Shown here: positions 25,904-36,564 of the stretch, one piece after another
How the letters are laid out: each line of letters begins with the position of its first letter
Numbering within the stretch: position 1 is the stretch's first letter
Assembly: GCF_000522505.1 (NCBI RefSeq)
Contig: NZ_AZMV01000002.1
Location: 62,177-126,176, forward strand
Origin: Bifidobacterium moukalabense DSM 27321
GTDB lineage: Bacteria; Actinomycetota; Actinomycetes; Actinomycetales; Bifidobacteriaceae
Direction: 5' to 3'
Length of the DNA stretch: 64,000 bases
The notes under the pieces: model-generated
Told to the model about the DNA's origin: nothing
What the model saw: only the letters and a program-made list of their open reading frames with translations
The model's database searches: none
Translations under genes and position numbers: made by a program

Positions 25904-28900
25904 ATGATGGTGGACGATGACCGGCAGCGGAATTCTTCCTTGGTCGAGGCACTTCTTTCAGGCTTCGTGGAGAAGAAAGATGATGTCGATCCACAATACG
26001 AGCCGACGTTGATTGCGAACCATGATGGCAGGACCATGGAGCATGCGATCAAGGATGAACTTGGCCGCAGTCAGGATTTCGACATGTCGGTCGCCTTCGT
26101 CAGCCAGGGCGCACTGCAGATGTTGAAGCAGAACTTCCTTGATTTCGCGGATAACAACGACCATCGTTCCGGTCGGATCATCACGTCCACCTTCAACTAT
26201 TTCAACTCGCCAAAGGCTTTCGCCGAGCTACTGAAGCTACAGCGGGAGACAGGCATCCAGGTACAGATCTGGCAGCCCGGCCAGACGGATGGAACCGAAG
26301 CCACCACTGATTCCCCGTATCATCCGAAGGGCTACGTCTTTCACCATTCGGATGATGACGAACCACTCTATTCCACATATATCGGCAGCTCCAACCTCAC
26401 CATCAACGCACTGAATTCCAATCGCGAATGGAACCTGAAAGTCGCAACCACCGATACCAGCGGTCTGGCCGAACAGCTCACCGCTGAAATCGACTCCCAA
26501 ATCAGCGAATCGAAACCACTCACCGAAGCCTGGCTCAAACTGTATGAGGAGGATTTCAACAAATACGCACCACCGCGTCAACCGAGCCGCGGGCAAACGC
26601 ACGGTTCCGACACCATCACGCCGAACGCCATGCAGGTCGAGGCGCTGATGAATCTTGCGCAACTACGCAAGCAGGGTGAAAGCCGTGCGATCATCATTTC
26701 CGCGACCGGCACAGGCAAGACGTATCTCTCCGCATTCGATGTCCGTCAATTCAGGCCAAAACGCATGCTGTACATTGCACAGCAGGAGCAGATCCTGAGG
26801 AAGGCAGAGGAATCGTATCGGAAGGTGCTCGGCTGTTCCGACGAGGAGATTGGCCTGTTTTCCGGCACCAGCAAGGAGCATGATCGCAAATACGTGTTTG
26901 CGACCGTGCAGACGATGTCCCGCCCGGAAGTGCTTGCGCAGTTCGGCAAAGACGATTTCGACTACATCCTGATCGATGAGGTGCACCATGCCGCGGCCGA
27001 CTCGTATAGGCGGATCACCGACCACTTCACCCCCGGCTTCATGCTCGGTATGACCGCAACGCCGGAACGTACCGACGGAGCCAATATCTTCGAACTGTTC
27101 GGCAACAACGTGGCGTATGAGATTCGTCTGCAACGGGCGCTCGAAGAGAACATGCTCTGCCCATTCCATTACTACGGGGTTCACGAGTACATTCAGGAAG
27201 CCCCGGATGGCGATTTGCTTGGCAAACGAGTCAAAACGCATGACTGGACCGACCGGGAACGCAACGATCTGTCCCGTTGGATCGAGGAGCTCACCAGTGC
27301 GAACCGCGTGCGGTATATCATCGACAAAATACAGCTGTACAGCGAAGCCGGCACCGATGTGCAGGGCCTAGTCTTCTGCAGTCGACGTGAGGAGGCGAAA
27401 CGCCTGTCCGCCTTGTTCAATCAGCAGGTCAACCAGCAGGCGGAACGTCCGTATCGCACAAAGGCGATTACCGGCGAGGATTCCCAAGCGGAGCGGGATC
27501 TCGCCGTCGAACAACTGGAAAACGGCGAGCTGGATTACATTTTTACGGTCGATCTGTTCAACGAAGGTGTGGATATTCCGCATATCAACCAGATCGTGAT
27601 GCTCCGGCAAACGCAGTCAAGCATCATCTTCACGCAACAGCTTGGTCGTGGTCTGCGTAAGGCGAGTGGCAAGGATTCGGTTGTCGTCATCGATTTCATC
27701 GGCAACTATGCGAATAATTATCTGATTCCGATCGCGTTGTACGGCAATACCGGCGATCGTGACGTCGCTCGCAAGAACCTGCAGCGCGAGACGATCGGCA
27801 TTTCTTCGATCAGCTTCGACGCAATCGCCCGCGAGCGCGTGTTGGCTTCGCTTGATACCGCCGATTTGTCGAATATGCAGCTGCTCAGTCGCCAATACCA
27901 GCAGATGAGGTACGAGTTGGGCCGCATTCCGATGCTGATGGATTTTGCGCGACGTGACGCTTCGCTGGTATTCACCATGGCCGCGAAGAATGATGATTAT
28001 CTTTCGTTCGTGCGTTCTCGCGAGAGGAGTCTTTCCCGCGGTAGGCATGCGACCGTTTCGTATCTGGAGAGGCTTGAACCGACTTCCGATGTGCAAAATG
28101 GCATGTTGAAGATGCTGACCGCCACTCAGCTTCGTGGATTGAGACCTCATGAGCTGTTGATTCTGGCGGTGTTGTGCGGATTGGACTGGAGTGCGATCGA
28201 TCCCGAGTGCAGCGGGCGGACGGCTGCGGCGTTTGATTTCGCCAGGACTTTGGATTCGTTGGGCATTGCCGATCTTCAGGAGTTGCTTTCAGAGCTTTTT
28301 CCTGGCGCCGATAACAGCGAGTCGCAGTGGCGTTCCGCGTTGGCAACGCTTGACTACTCGTATTTCATCGCCGCGAACAACCAGCGTTTCGGGCGGACTG
28401 CGCTTATCGCCGTCGATGACGGCGGGCGCTGCAGACTCTCCGACGCATTTGTGGCGCAGCTGGATAATCCGACGTTCAGATTGTTCTTTGCGGATACCGT
28501 CAAAGCCGGTTTGTACAACGCGCTGACTCTGGAGCGGAACGCAACGAAACGTCGAATCGTTCAGCATCATGGATTCATCTATGGCGAGAAATACAGTGTT
28601 TTCGACGTAATGCGACTGTGCGGCTGGCGGACCGAACAGGTTCCGCAAAACGTCGGCGGCTACAAGCTCGACTCCGCTACCGGCACATTGCCGATCTTCA
28701 TCAAATACGAGGCGAGTCAATATGGCGACCGTTTTCTCGACTCCGGCGAAATAGAATGGTTCAGTAAGAACAACCGTTCACTGAGGTCCAACGAATTCCA
28801 ATGGCTTCTTGACGGAACCGAGCATACTTCGGCATGGCAGGATCGCCATTTCGTGCCGATTTTCATCCGGCGCAAGGCGGAGGAAAAAGGAAACCTCATA

Positions 28901-29060
28901 CTACTTCGTCGGCAATGCGGTGTCCTTGCACGATGTGCACGAGTCCGTCAATGTCGGCGAGGATGACAAGGAATCCAAGGTGGTCATCTCCACGCTCAAA
29001 CTCATCAAGCCCGTCGACCCGGAACTTTATCGCCACCTCACCGGCAAATCCGCACTGTAA
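25904..29060 (+). CDS. PLD-nuclease / SF2 helicase / DUF3427 protein, frameshifted near the C-terminus
   Basis: A multidomain protein of 1051 residues if the frame is restored. Residues 1-200 form a phospholipase-D-like nuclease (HPKGYVF near 140 and YIGSSNLTINALNSNREW near 158). Residues 245-600 are a superfamily 2 helicase with Walker A SATGTGKT (266), DEVHH (357), MTATPERTD (384) and QQLGRGLR (579). The rest is DUF3427. The main frame ends at 28966 in an unlikely Arg/Cys-rich tail. If A5 at 28884-28888 is read as A4, it continues SYYFVGNAVSLHDVHE... to 29060. ATG 25904 lies six bases after the Nudix gene. It is probably a DNA-acting repair or anti-phage protein; that role is inference. Confidence 0.88.
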
Positions 29061-29477
29061 CGCCCCCGCTCATCCATATCGAGATATCGAACCGTGGATA
29101 TCGAAAAACCGACGGACGGCCTGCCCGCGGCGGCTTCAGCCACGCAGTGTGCACTTCAGTCGATGCAGGATGTTCGGTCACACAGGAAAATAACACATCA
29201 TCACAGAATAAAAAGAACACGCTCAATGTTAACTTTTTCGCGATTTACATTACATCACACCAATCACTGAAATAACGGCGATTCTGCCCTGACTTCAACC
29301 ACAAAAGGGTGAATTGCAACGATTCCACGCATTCAGAAGCATGCTATGGTTGTTCTCGGAAGCAATGAGCGACCACCGAAATAATGCATACAAACCGGAT
29401 TTCGATGTTCGTTTTATATGCGAAAAGAACATCGAACTGAACGTTGATTTTGTGCATACAACGAAAGGAACATCATC
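29061..29477. other. Intergenic stretch with an inverted repeat
   Basis: I see no gene in these 417 bases. The useful element is CGATGTTC (29403-29410) and GAACATCG (29427-29434), an 8-bp perfect inverted repeat with a 16-base spacer, 44 bases before the start of the next gene. It could be an operator or a 5' leader hairpin for that gene. Confidence 0.5.
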
Positions 29478-29900
29478 ATGGCAGATGAGAAAATCGTCAT
29501 CAATGTGGATCTCGGCATGTTCGGGCAGGACGCCGACGCCAAAACCGCCGTGGCCAATAAGGTCGCCAAGGACCTCGGCATCAGCGACGAGGCCCTCGCT
29601 CAGGTCGAGGACTTCAAGCAGGCCCTCACCGACCATAACGCATGGGATCTGCCATTCATGGGCTATGTGAACGAAGACGGCTACGGCTACGCCTACGTGC
29701 CGGATGCGGCCATCACCATGAATCCATACTGGGATGCCCACAAGGAATTCATGAGCCTGCCGCATGACGTGCAGACCGCATTCGCCATCCGCATGCTGTT
29801 CACGCACCGCCCGGTCGACCGTTATGGCGCGGACATGTTCCTGCACTACCATCGTGGTTTCGAAGTCAATTTCGTCGGATCCGGCGCCAACAAGTACTGA
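29478..29900 (+). CDS. Protein of unknown function (140 residues)
   Basis: A soluble, acidic protein starting ADEKIVINVDLGMFGQDADAK. A helical middle (VAKDLGISDEALAQVEDFKQAL) is followed by an aromatic-rich half (WDLPFMGYVNEDGYGYAYVP, HYHRGFEVNF). AAAGGA lies nine bases before ATG 29478. Composition and codon use fit a well-expressed gene. I do not recognise the family. There is no signal peptide or membrane segment. It is the first of two unknown genes between the PLD helicase and the defence cassette. Confidence 0.72.
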   Translation: MADEKIVINVDLGMFGQDADAKTAVANKVAKDLGISDEALAQVEDFKQALTDHNAWDLPFMGYVNEDGYGYAYVPDAAITMNPYWDAHKEFMSLPHDVQTAFAIRMLFTHRPVDRYGADMFLHYHRGFEVNFVGSGANKY

Positions 29901-30080
29901 GTTTCGCCGGCTCATCCACCAACGCGGCACAGTGGTGGAAGGAATATCATCATAGCGCGACGGAAGCCGTTTTCACGAGATGTTTCACACCTGATTCCCC
30001 GTGGATCTCCCTAGCGTCATACCATCTCATGATGTAGCCTGTACAGTGCATTGCCTGGTCTATAAGGGAGGGACGGGCGC

Positions 30081-31409
30081 ATGAGCGAACACGGCAACAT
30101 CAACCGTCGGCAGGAAGTCGAGGCTCTTGCCGACTATGTCAACAATGGTTGGCTGCGAACGGGGGAATTCGACGGTCCGACGTTCCTGTGGAACCATCTG
30201 ATTCGCGAAGCCTCCCAAAAGGACGCCGAAAATCGCAATGACGTACCCGTAGCGCAGCTTTCCGACGCCGATAACGTGATCAGCATGCCCATGCAATGGT
30301 ATTTCGATTCCATCGCCGCCATCGTGCCCACCGCCGAACGCACCGATAGCGGCGTGGAGATGCCCCGCATGGACATGCCGACCTTCCACCTCGAATCACA
30401 GGCCCTTTCCGGTGTGGATGCCGTGGTCGGCAACGCCGTGGTAAGTACACGTTGGCTTGATGCGGTCGGCAACCTCGCCAAGGCCGTGGAGATGACGGCC
30501 CGTTTTGTGGGCAACGTCGCGGATCGTGACAACGAGGGATTCGATTATCTGAAGGATCTCATCCAAAGCGTGCGCGTATATATGGATGCCGTGGCCTGCA
30601 ACGCCGATCCGATGACCGGAGAGCAGTCGCTACGCATGATTACGCAGGTCGCCTGCAACGACGACTTCCGTCTCAACGCCATGCAAATGGTGGAGCTGCT
30701 CTCCTGCGGCCTGTCGTTCGCGCAATGGGACGATACGCGCATGTTCGCCTACGATGCATTGAACAGTGCGATGGACACGATGAGCGCATTCGCCGCCTCC
30801 GCCACGGACGCAAATACAACCATGAGTCCGGAATCCCGCGATGCCAAGGACTTCGGTAATTCCGACGAATGCACGCCTTTGGCGGAGCTCAAGACCGACA
30901 TGGACCTTTTCAACACGGATGGCCCGCTTTCCGAAGAGGAGCTGAACAATCTCGCGATGCTCGACCCGGCGCTGCTGACGGAAAAGGAGATTGCCGAGAC
31001 CGCGCAGAACCAGTTCGAGCATGCCGTGCAGTTCCTGCGCCACGACCTGATGCGCATCAGCGGCGATGCCGACGAAGCCGACCGGTTCCTATGGGATAAT
31101 CACACTTCGGAACCCCTCGCCGACGCTTATGCGGCTCGGCTGATTGCTGCGGAACGTTGGCGGGACCTGCTGAATTTCGTGGATCTGGTGCAACGGGACA
31201 AACCGAACCAGTGCACGGTCATGTTCCCTGAAGAGGTTGTGCCCTATGAGTGGGAGACGATTCGCGAAGCGGCACTCGAAGCACTCGGACGCCGCGACGA
31301 ATTGATCGCCATGTATCAGGAGCGCCTGGATGACACATATGATCCGAACACGGCCCTGAACCACATGAAGCTCGAAGCATGGAAGAACGCACCCGATAGG
31401 AATCAGTGA
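30081..31409 (+). CDS. Protein of unknown function (442 residues)
   Basis: A soluble, acidic and mainly helical protein rich in Asp, Glu, Ala and Met. It starts SEHGNINRRQEVEALADYVNNGWLRTGEF and ends YDPNTALNHMKLEAWKN. A low-complexity patch, FAASATDANTTMSPESRDAKD, sits near residues 238-258. GGGAGGGAC precedes ATG 30081. The helical C-terminal half (RWRDLLNFVDLVQRDKP, EAALEALGRRDELIAMYQERLDD) resembles TPR-like repeats, but I cannot name a family. There are no catalytic motifs and no membrane segments. Confidence 0.7.
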   Translation: MSEHGNINRRQEVEALADYVNNGWLRTGEFDGPTFLWNHLIREASQKDAENRNDVPVAQLSDADNVISMPMQWYFDSIAAIVPTAERTDSGVEMPRMDMPTFHLESQALSGVDAVVGNAVVSTRWLDAVGNLAKAVEMTARFVGNVADRDNEGFDYLKDLIQSVRVYMDAVACNADPMTGEQSLRMITQVACNDDFRLNAMQMVELLSCGLSFAQWDDTRMFAYDALNSAMDTMSAFAASATDANTTMSPESRDAKDFGNSDECTPLAELKTDMDLFNTDGPLSEEELNNLAMLDPALLTEKEIAETAQNQFEHAVQFLRHDLMRISGDADEADRFLWDNHTSEPLADAYAARLIAAERWRDLLNFVDLVQRDKPNQCTVMFPEEVVPYEWETIREAALEALGRRDELIAMYQERLDDTYDPNTALNHMKLEAWKNAPDRNQ

Positions 31410-32258
31410 TTCCGATAAGGAAAGGCGTGAACGGCATACGGCTGAACTGCACCCCGTTCGTTGGAAGAAGGGCGCTTGCCTTCCCGTCTTTTGGAAATCG
31501 TTCCCGGATGTTTAACGGGCATTGCGGCTTCGTTAAGCCAATTTTTCAGGGATTGCGAACAAGCAAAAGGACAGACTCCGACATAGCGTATCGCCGCCTC
31601 ATTCAAAATCAAATAATCACTCGGGAACGATATTGTGAGAACCCATCATTAGTCCGGTTCATTATAGTGTTAAATAAGTCCCGAACAAGTCAGGATTTGG
31701 TTGCCGAGCTTGATAATGATTCTCTTGCCCTATCATCAATGTTCCGAGATTGCCTCCTTGGAATGGTTTGGTGACCTTTGACAAGAACATTGCCTGTCCG
31801 GGAACGCCATAGAAGGAACATGGGAAGATTCTCCTCGCATTACACATGCCGGGGCTGGACGCCACTACCGTTGCGGAGAAACGACACCGGCTATGCCACA
31901 ACCGACCACGGAAGCCATGGTGCACAACCGACTTCGACGTGAGGTCCGGACCTGACGTCGGCAAAGAATCCCGCCGAGTCTGCGCGCTGGGCACCACGAG
32001 GGAAGACCGCACACACCACTCGTTTAAAACAAGGCAAAGTCACAGCCGCGGCCTCCCACGACATGGGTGCCGCCGTGGACATACCTTCCCTGAACGGCGA
32101 TGTACAAGACCGTTGAGCTTGAACATTACGCCATCCACTGCCACGCTTTGTCATGGGGTTCCGTCCCCTCATCAGGTGCCCAAGGAAACATCATTATCCC
32201 GCTCCATGCGATATATGAATGAGGAATTTCGACAAACGCTGCACGTTTTCCCCTTTTT
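31410..32258. other. Gene-poor stretch before the defence cassette
   Basis: About 850 bases with no supportable gene on either strand. Frames of up to about 138 codons are present, but all have low-complexity Arg/His/Cys/Thr compositions and no ribosome binding site. The first 350 bases are richer in A and T than the surroundings. It may be decayed coding DNA at an insertion boundary, but I cannot identify a remnant. Confidence 0.5.
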
Positions 32259-32287
32259 TTGACAGTAGACTCGTCATTATTGAATAT
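32259..32287 (+). promoter_or_regulatory. Promoter of the GHKL-Z1-nuclease-AIPR operon
   Basis: TTGACA (32259-32264), a 17-base spacer and GAATAT (32282-32287), preceded by a run of eight T. It lies 40 bases before the GHKL ATPase start. The next three genes overlap, so this single promoter could drive all four. Confidence 0.6.
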
Positions 32288-32326
32288 ATGCCGCAGCAAT
32301 AACAATGGAGAGAGATCGGTGGCATT

Positions 32327-33820
32327 ATGAATGGGGTTACATGCACACCGGACCCAAATCTGCTTGAGTCCATGAGGTCGGTTGGGTACAGTCTGAACAC
32401 CGCCGTGGCCGATATTGTCGACAATTCGATTGCGGCCCGGGCACAACGGGTCAGCATCCGGTATTTCGATTATGGGGAAAACCCCTACATCGCCATCATC
32501 GATGATGGCGATGGCATGGACGAGCGCGAGACCATCAACGCGATGAAACTGGCTGGATCCAGTCCAAGTCGCGAAAGGAAGGCTAACGATCTGGGCAGAT
32601 TCGGCTTGGGATTAAAGACCGCGTCCTTGTCACAGGCCAGGTCGCTGTTGCTGTGCAGCGTGAAAGACGGACGTCAGACGACGCTCCGATGGGATCTTGA
32701 TCACGTCGCAGCCGTCAGGGATTGGGAATTGGAAGCTCTGGATGAACGGCAGACGGATCTCGCGCTTCCCGCGAAAGTACGTGAACTGATGCCCAGCACG
32801 CACGGGACATGCGTGCTGTGGCAGAACCTCGACCGCTTGGAAACGATGGCGGGAGACTCCCTGCGGGACATGGACCAGGCGATGTCGGAACTATCCGATT
32901 ATCTGGGCCTTGTCTTCCATCGTTTCACCTATCCGTATCCGGATGACGGCACCCCGAAGATAGAACTGACTGTGAACGGCATGCCGGTGCCGAAAAGGGA
33001 TCCTTTCCTCACAGAGAACTTGGCGACGCAGCCGCAGCGTTTGCAACGCATACCCGGAACGGAAGCGACGTTGTGCGGCTACACACTCCCCTACCAGAAC
33101 AAACTGACCACCGAGGACAGGAGGCTACTGGGCCTCACGTCCGAGAAGGGACACACCCTATTCGACACGCAGGGATTCTACGTCTACCGCGCGCATCGTC
33201 TGATCACCTGGGGCAGCTGGTATCGTCTGCTGCCACGCAAGGACGGGACGAAGCTTTCCCGCGTGAGGGTCGATATCCCCAACAGCATGGACGCCGAGTG
33301 GACATTGGATATCAAGAAATCACAGGCGACGCCTCCGAAGGCGATCCGCGACGCGATGAAACGATACGTGTCCAAACTTGCGACTCCCAGCCGGAAGACC
33401 CAGAAATGGCGCGGACGGAAAACCTCCGAGCAGCCGGAGGCCCGTATCTGGGATGTCATCAGCGACCGAGAGGGAACGTTCCGGTACGAGATTAACAGGG
33501 ACAATCCCTATATCAGGAACTTCATCGCAGCACTGTCGGACAAGCAGAGGCGCGATTTCGCCGAAATGATGAAGATACTCGCAGTGGCCTTCCCCTATGA
33601 CGATATGCAATCCAGGCTGTCCGGCGACCAAGCCAGCGAGGAACCCGATCTCGCCGATGAAGAGATCCGTGGAATGGCGAGGGACATGTGGCTGTTCTGC
33701 AGTCAATGCAAAGGGCAATCGCCGGAAGATTTTGTTGATTCGTTCAAAGACAAAGAGCCTTTCTCGTTATGCAAAAACGGAGAGGATGTTCTACTGGAGG
33801 TGACGTATGACCAACGCTGA
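32327..33820 (+). CDS. GHKL (MORC/HSP90-like) ATPase of a restriction cassette
   Basis: A 497-residue protein with an N-terminal GHKL ATP-binding fold. The N box is VADIVDNSIAA near residue 28, the G1 box IIDDGDGMDE near 60, and GRFGLGLKTASLSQA near 90. A transducer-like domain (VLWQNLDRL, then RVRVDIPNSMDAEWTLDIKKSQATPP) carries the lysine region expected of MutL/MORC-type ATPases. The family is the one described with prokaryotic restriction-modification operons as related to eukaryotic MORC proteins. Its end overlaps the Z1 gene by 14 bases, indicating translational coupling. It likely acts as an ATP-gated DNA clamp; that is inference from the family. Confidence 0.88.
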   Translation: MNGVTCTPDPNLLESMRSVGYSLNTAVADIVDNSIAARAQRVSIRYFDYGENPYIAIIDDGDGMDERETINAMKLAGSSPSRERKANDLGRFGLGLKTASLSQARSLLLCSVKDGRQTTLRWDLDHVAAVRDWELEALDERQTDLALPAKVRELMPSTHGTCVLWQNLDRLETMAGDSLRDMDQAMSELSDYLGLVFHRFTYPYPDDGTPKIELTVNGMPVPKRDPFLTENLATQPQRLQRIPGTEATLCGYTLPYQNKLTTEDRRLLGLTSEKGHTLFDTQGFYVYRAHRLITWGSWYRLLPRKDGTKLSRVRVDIPNSMDAEWTLDIKKSQATPPKAIRDAMKRYVSKLATPSRKTQKWRGRKTSEQPEARIWDVISDREGTFRYEINRDNPYIRNFIAALSDKQRRDFAEMMKILAVAFPYDDMQSRLSGDQASEEPDLADEEIRGMARDMWLFCSQCKGQSPEDFVDSFKDKEPFSLCKNGEDVLLEVTYDQR

Positions 33821-36564
33821 AGAATGGAAAAAAGTCAAGCGATCCGTTAAAGGACTTGTGTTCAATGAGGACGAGCCAAGCGAGGAACTCATCCGGAGTG
33901 CGTTGGAGCTCATTGCGCAATCTCATCATCTTGGAGATGATGAGGACGGATTGGAAACTGCTTTCAGAGAACTCCGTTCGGAATTGATTCTCAAGATTGA
34001 TGAAGGTATTACTCTCACTGACAAAAGCGATGTGTGGAAGCCTTGGTTCCCTGACCTGCAGGCCGACGAGAAATGGGACACGCCACGTTCGACTTCCTAT
34101 TATCAGTATTTGATCCAAGATAGGGATTCCGAATACGCGACGCTTGACCACACCGCGAACGAGGTCATAGAGCTGTTGTCCGATCCGCGGCGAACACAAC
34201 CCCCCCGTACGCCGCAAAGGCCTGATTCTAGGCGACGTGCAGTCAGGAAAGACGCGCACCTATATCGCTCTCATGCATAAGGCCGCGGATTGCGGGTACA
34301 AGCTCATCGTCGTGCTCACAAGCGACAACGAGAATCTGCGTCAGCAGACCCAGACGAGAATAGACACTGATTTCATCGGCTACCATAACGGGAGGCAAGC
34401 GGGTGTTGGCAGATATCTGGCCATGCGGAACGTCCCGAGATCCTCTCCATTGACGAACGATAATGATTTCGTCAAGGCCTATGAGGGCGCATTCAAGAAC
34501 TTGGCCCGTCCCACATGGAGTGCAATAACCCCATACGTCGCCGTGATCAAGAAGAACGCCTCGATCCTCTCAAAATTCAACAGGTGGCTCAAAAATCCTG
34601 AATTCGATTCAGATCTGCCTGTCCTTGTCATCGATGACGAGAGCGACTACGCATCAGTCAATTCCGCGAAGGTGGATAATGAGCCCACCCGCATCAACAG
34701 GCTGATACGCGAACTCACCATGATCAGCTCACGTACCTCGTACGTCGCTGTGACGGCAACGCCCTTCGCGAACATCTTCATTGACGACGAGATCGAAGAG
34801 GACCTGTTCCCGCAAGATTTCATCCATATCCTACAATCCCCGAACGAATATATCGGCGCGAAGAAGCTGTTCGGCGACATGGATACGAAGCCCGAGAATT
34901 TCCCCTGCGTCCAAGAGCTCGACGAGGAGGACCTCGAGACATGGCTTCCCGTGACCCACAGAAAGACGTTCGACATCGTGGATCCCGGATTGCACGAAGC
35001 GGTGAAATACGCGATCGACTGTTTCGTCATCGCGTGCTGCCTACGGCCGAACGCGGACGCATGCCGGCAGTCGATGCTAATCCACATGTCGCGCTTCACG
35101 GAAGTGCAGCGGCAGATCGCCGACCGGGTCTACGATTACGTCTGCTCCTTGGAGAAGGCCGTCCGTTTCCATTCGCAGGACGACCCACGGGTCGAAAGGC
35201 TCCACTGCGCCTTCGTCAGGGAATACGAATGCAACTGGCAGACGGGCGGTCAAACATGGGAGAAGTTCTATCCGCGCGTCCGCAGATTCGTCCTGTCCGG
35301 CAGACTGCGCGTCCGCCTCGTTAATTCCGATGCCGCCGAATGGAGTCTCCAACACAATGTTCTTGACGATCCATCCTCGAACGAATGCACCTTGTTCGTC
35401 GGTGGAAACCAGCTTTCCCGAGGTATGACACTTGATGGCCTGATCTGCAGCGTGTTCTACCGCCGCGTGACTGCGTCGGATACCCTGCTGCAGATGGGCC
35501 GCTGGTTCGGATACAGGCCCCATTACGCGCAGCTGCAGCGTATCTGGATGCTTCCGCAGTCGGTGCTCGACTACCGATACTCGTGCTCCATCGTCGAGGA
35601 GCTGAAGCAATCCGCACAGCATATGAAGCGCCAGGGAATGACCCCGAAGCAGTTCGGCCTAGCGATCAGGAAGAATCCGAACCGCGGTGTGCGCATCACC
35701 AATGTCGGGAAAATGAGGAATGCGGAGGAAGGCGAACAGTTCCAAGAATTTGATCTTTCCGGAGAAATCATCGAGTCTATCAAGCTAACCGTGGACGGTA
35801 AGCAGCTGGAGAGGAACGACCGAGCCTTGGAAGAACTGCTCAGGGGGCTGCACGCCCCGGGGGTCGTTTCAGGTGAATCTCCCATGGCGCATACCCAAGT
35901 CTTCACTGATGTGCCGGCCAAGGCAATCGTCGATTTTCTCACCGGATACAAGGCGGGGTACGGCGACAAATTCGGATTCACCGTCTTCACCTATCCGAAC
36001 CGCGACATCGAGTGGGACAGCTCCCTCGTCGAGAGATATGCCAAGACGCAAATGGAGGAAAATCCATCAATCACATGGAATGTAACGTTCATCAACGGTG
36101 AGGGCGGCAAAGTGGAGAATCCCGACGATCTGGATTTCGCTTGGAAGAAGGTCGTACGAAAAAGCTCGTACAACCCGGACAAAGGCTATTTCCAGATAAA
36201 CGACAAGAGGATGCGCCTCGGATCAAGGACGGATGTGCTCAAGGTCGCGAGATTCGTATACGACGGGACGATCGACGATCAATCCAAGTCGGAACGCGAC
36301 TATTATCTCACGGAATATTTCGGCAACCATCCGAGTCTCTTGCTTTACCGTGTCCAAGTCAAGAGCATCAAAGGCTGGCATCAGAATCTCGTTCCCGAGG
36401 ACGGTCCGGGCCTTCTGGCCGCGAAACTGATAGTCCCGGTCGACAGGAAGGACACCAGTCATAGACTGGGTAAGGCGGTCTACGTATACAACACGGTCGC
36501 GCAACGGAACGAGTACGAGCGTCTCAGGCAAGAGGAAGCCTACGGGCAGGATGAGGACGACTGA
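33807..36564 (+). CDS. Z1-domain SF2 helicase-like ATPase, frameshifted before Walker A
   Basis: About 918 residues if intact. The first frame (33807-34280) gives a helical N-terminal region. It loses frame at C7 (34200-34206) just before the P-loop. The second frame carries GDVQSGKTRTYIALMHKAADCGYKLIVVL (about residues 137-165), VIDDESDYASVN (275), TATPFANIFID (317), SRGMTLDGL (538) and QMGRWFGYRPHY (563), all Z1 hallmarks. Reading C6 instead of C7 joins them as PPVRRKGLILGDVQSGKT, the expected family sequence. GGAGGTG precedes ATG 33807. Z1 proteins are the ATPase partners of nucleases in systems such as CglI and NgoAVII. The stop codon overlaps the next start (TGATG). Confidence 0.88.

Noticed and set aside
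31846..32262. 138-codon plus-strand frame before the defence cassette
   Set aside because: Arg/His/Thr-rich, no ribosome binding site and a composition unlike real proteins; treated as non-coding.
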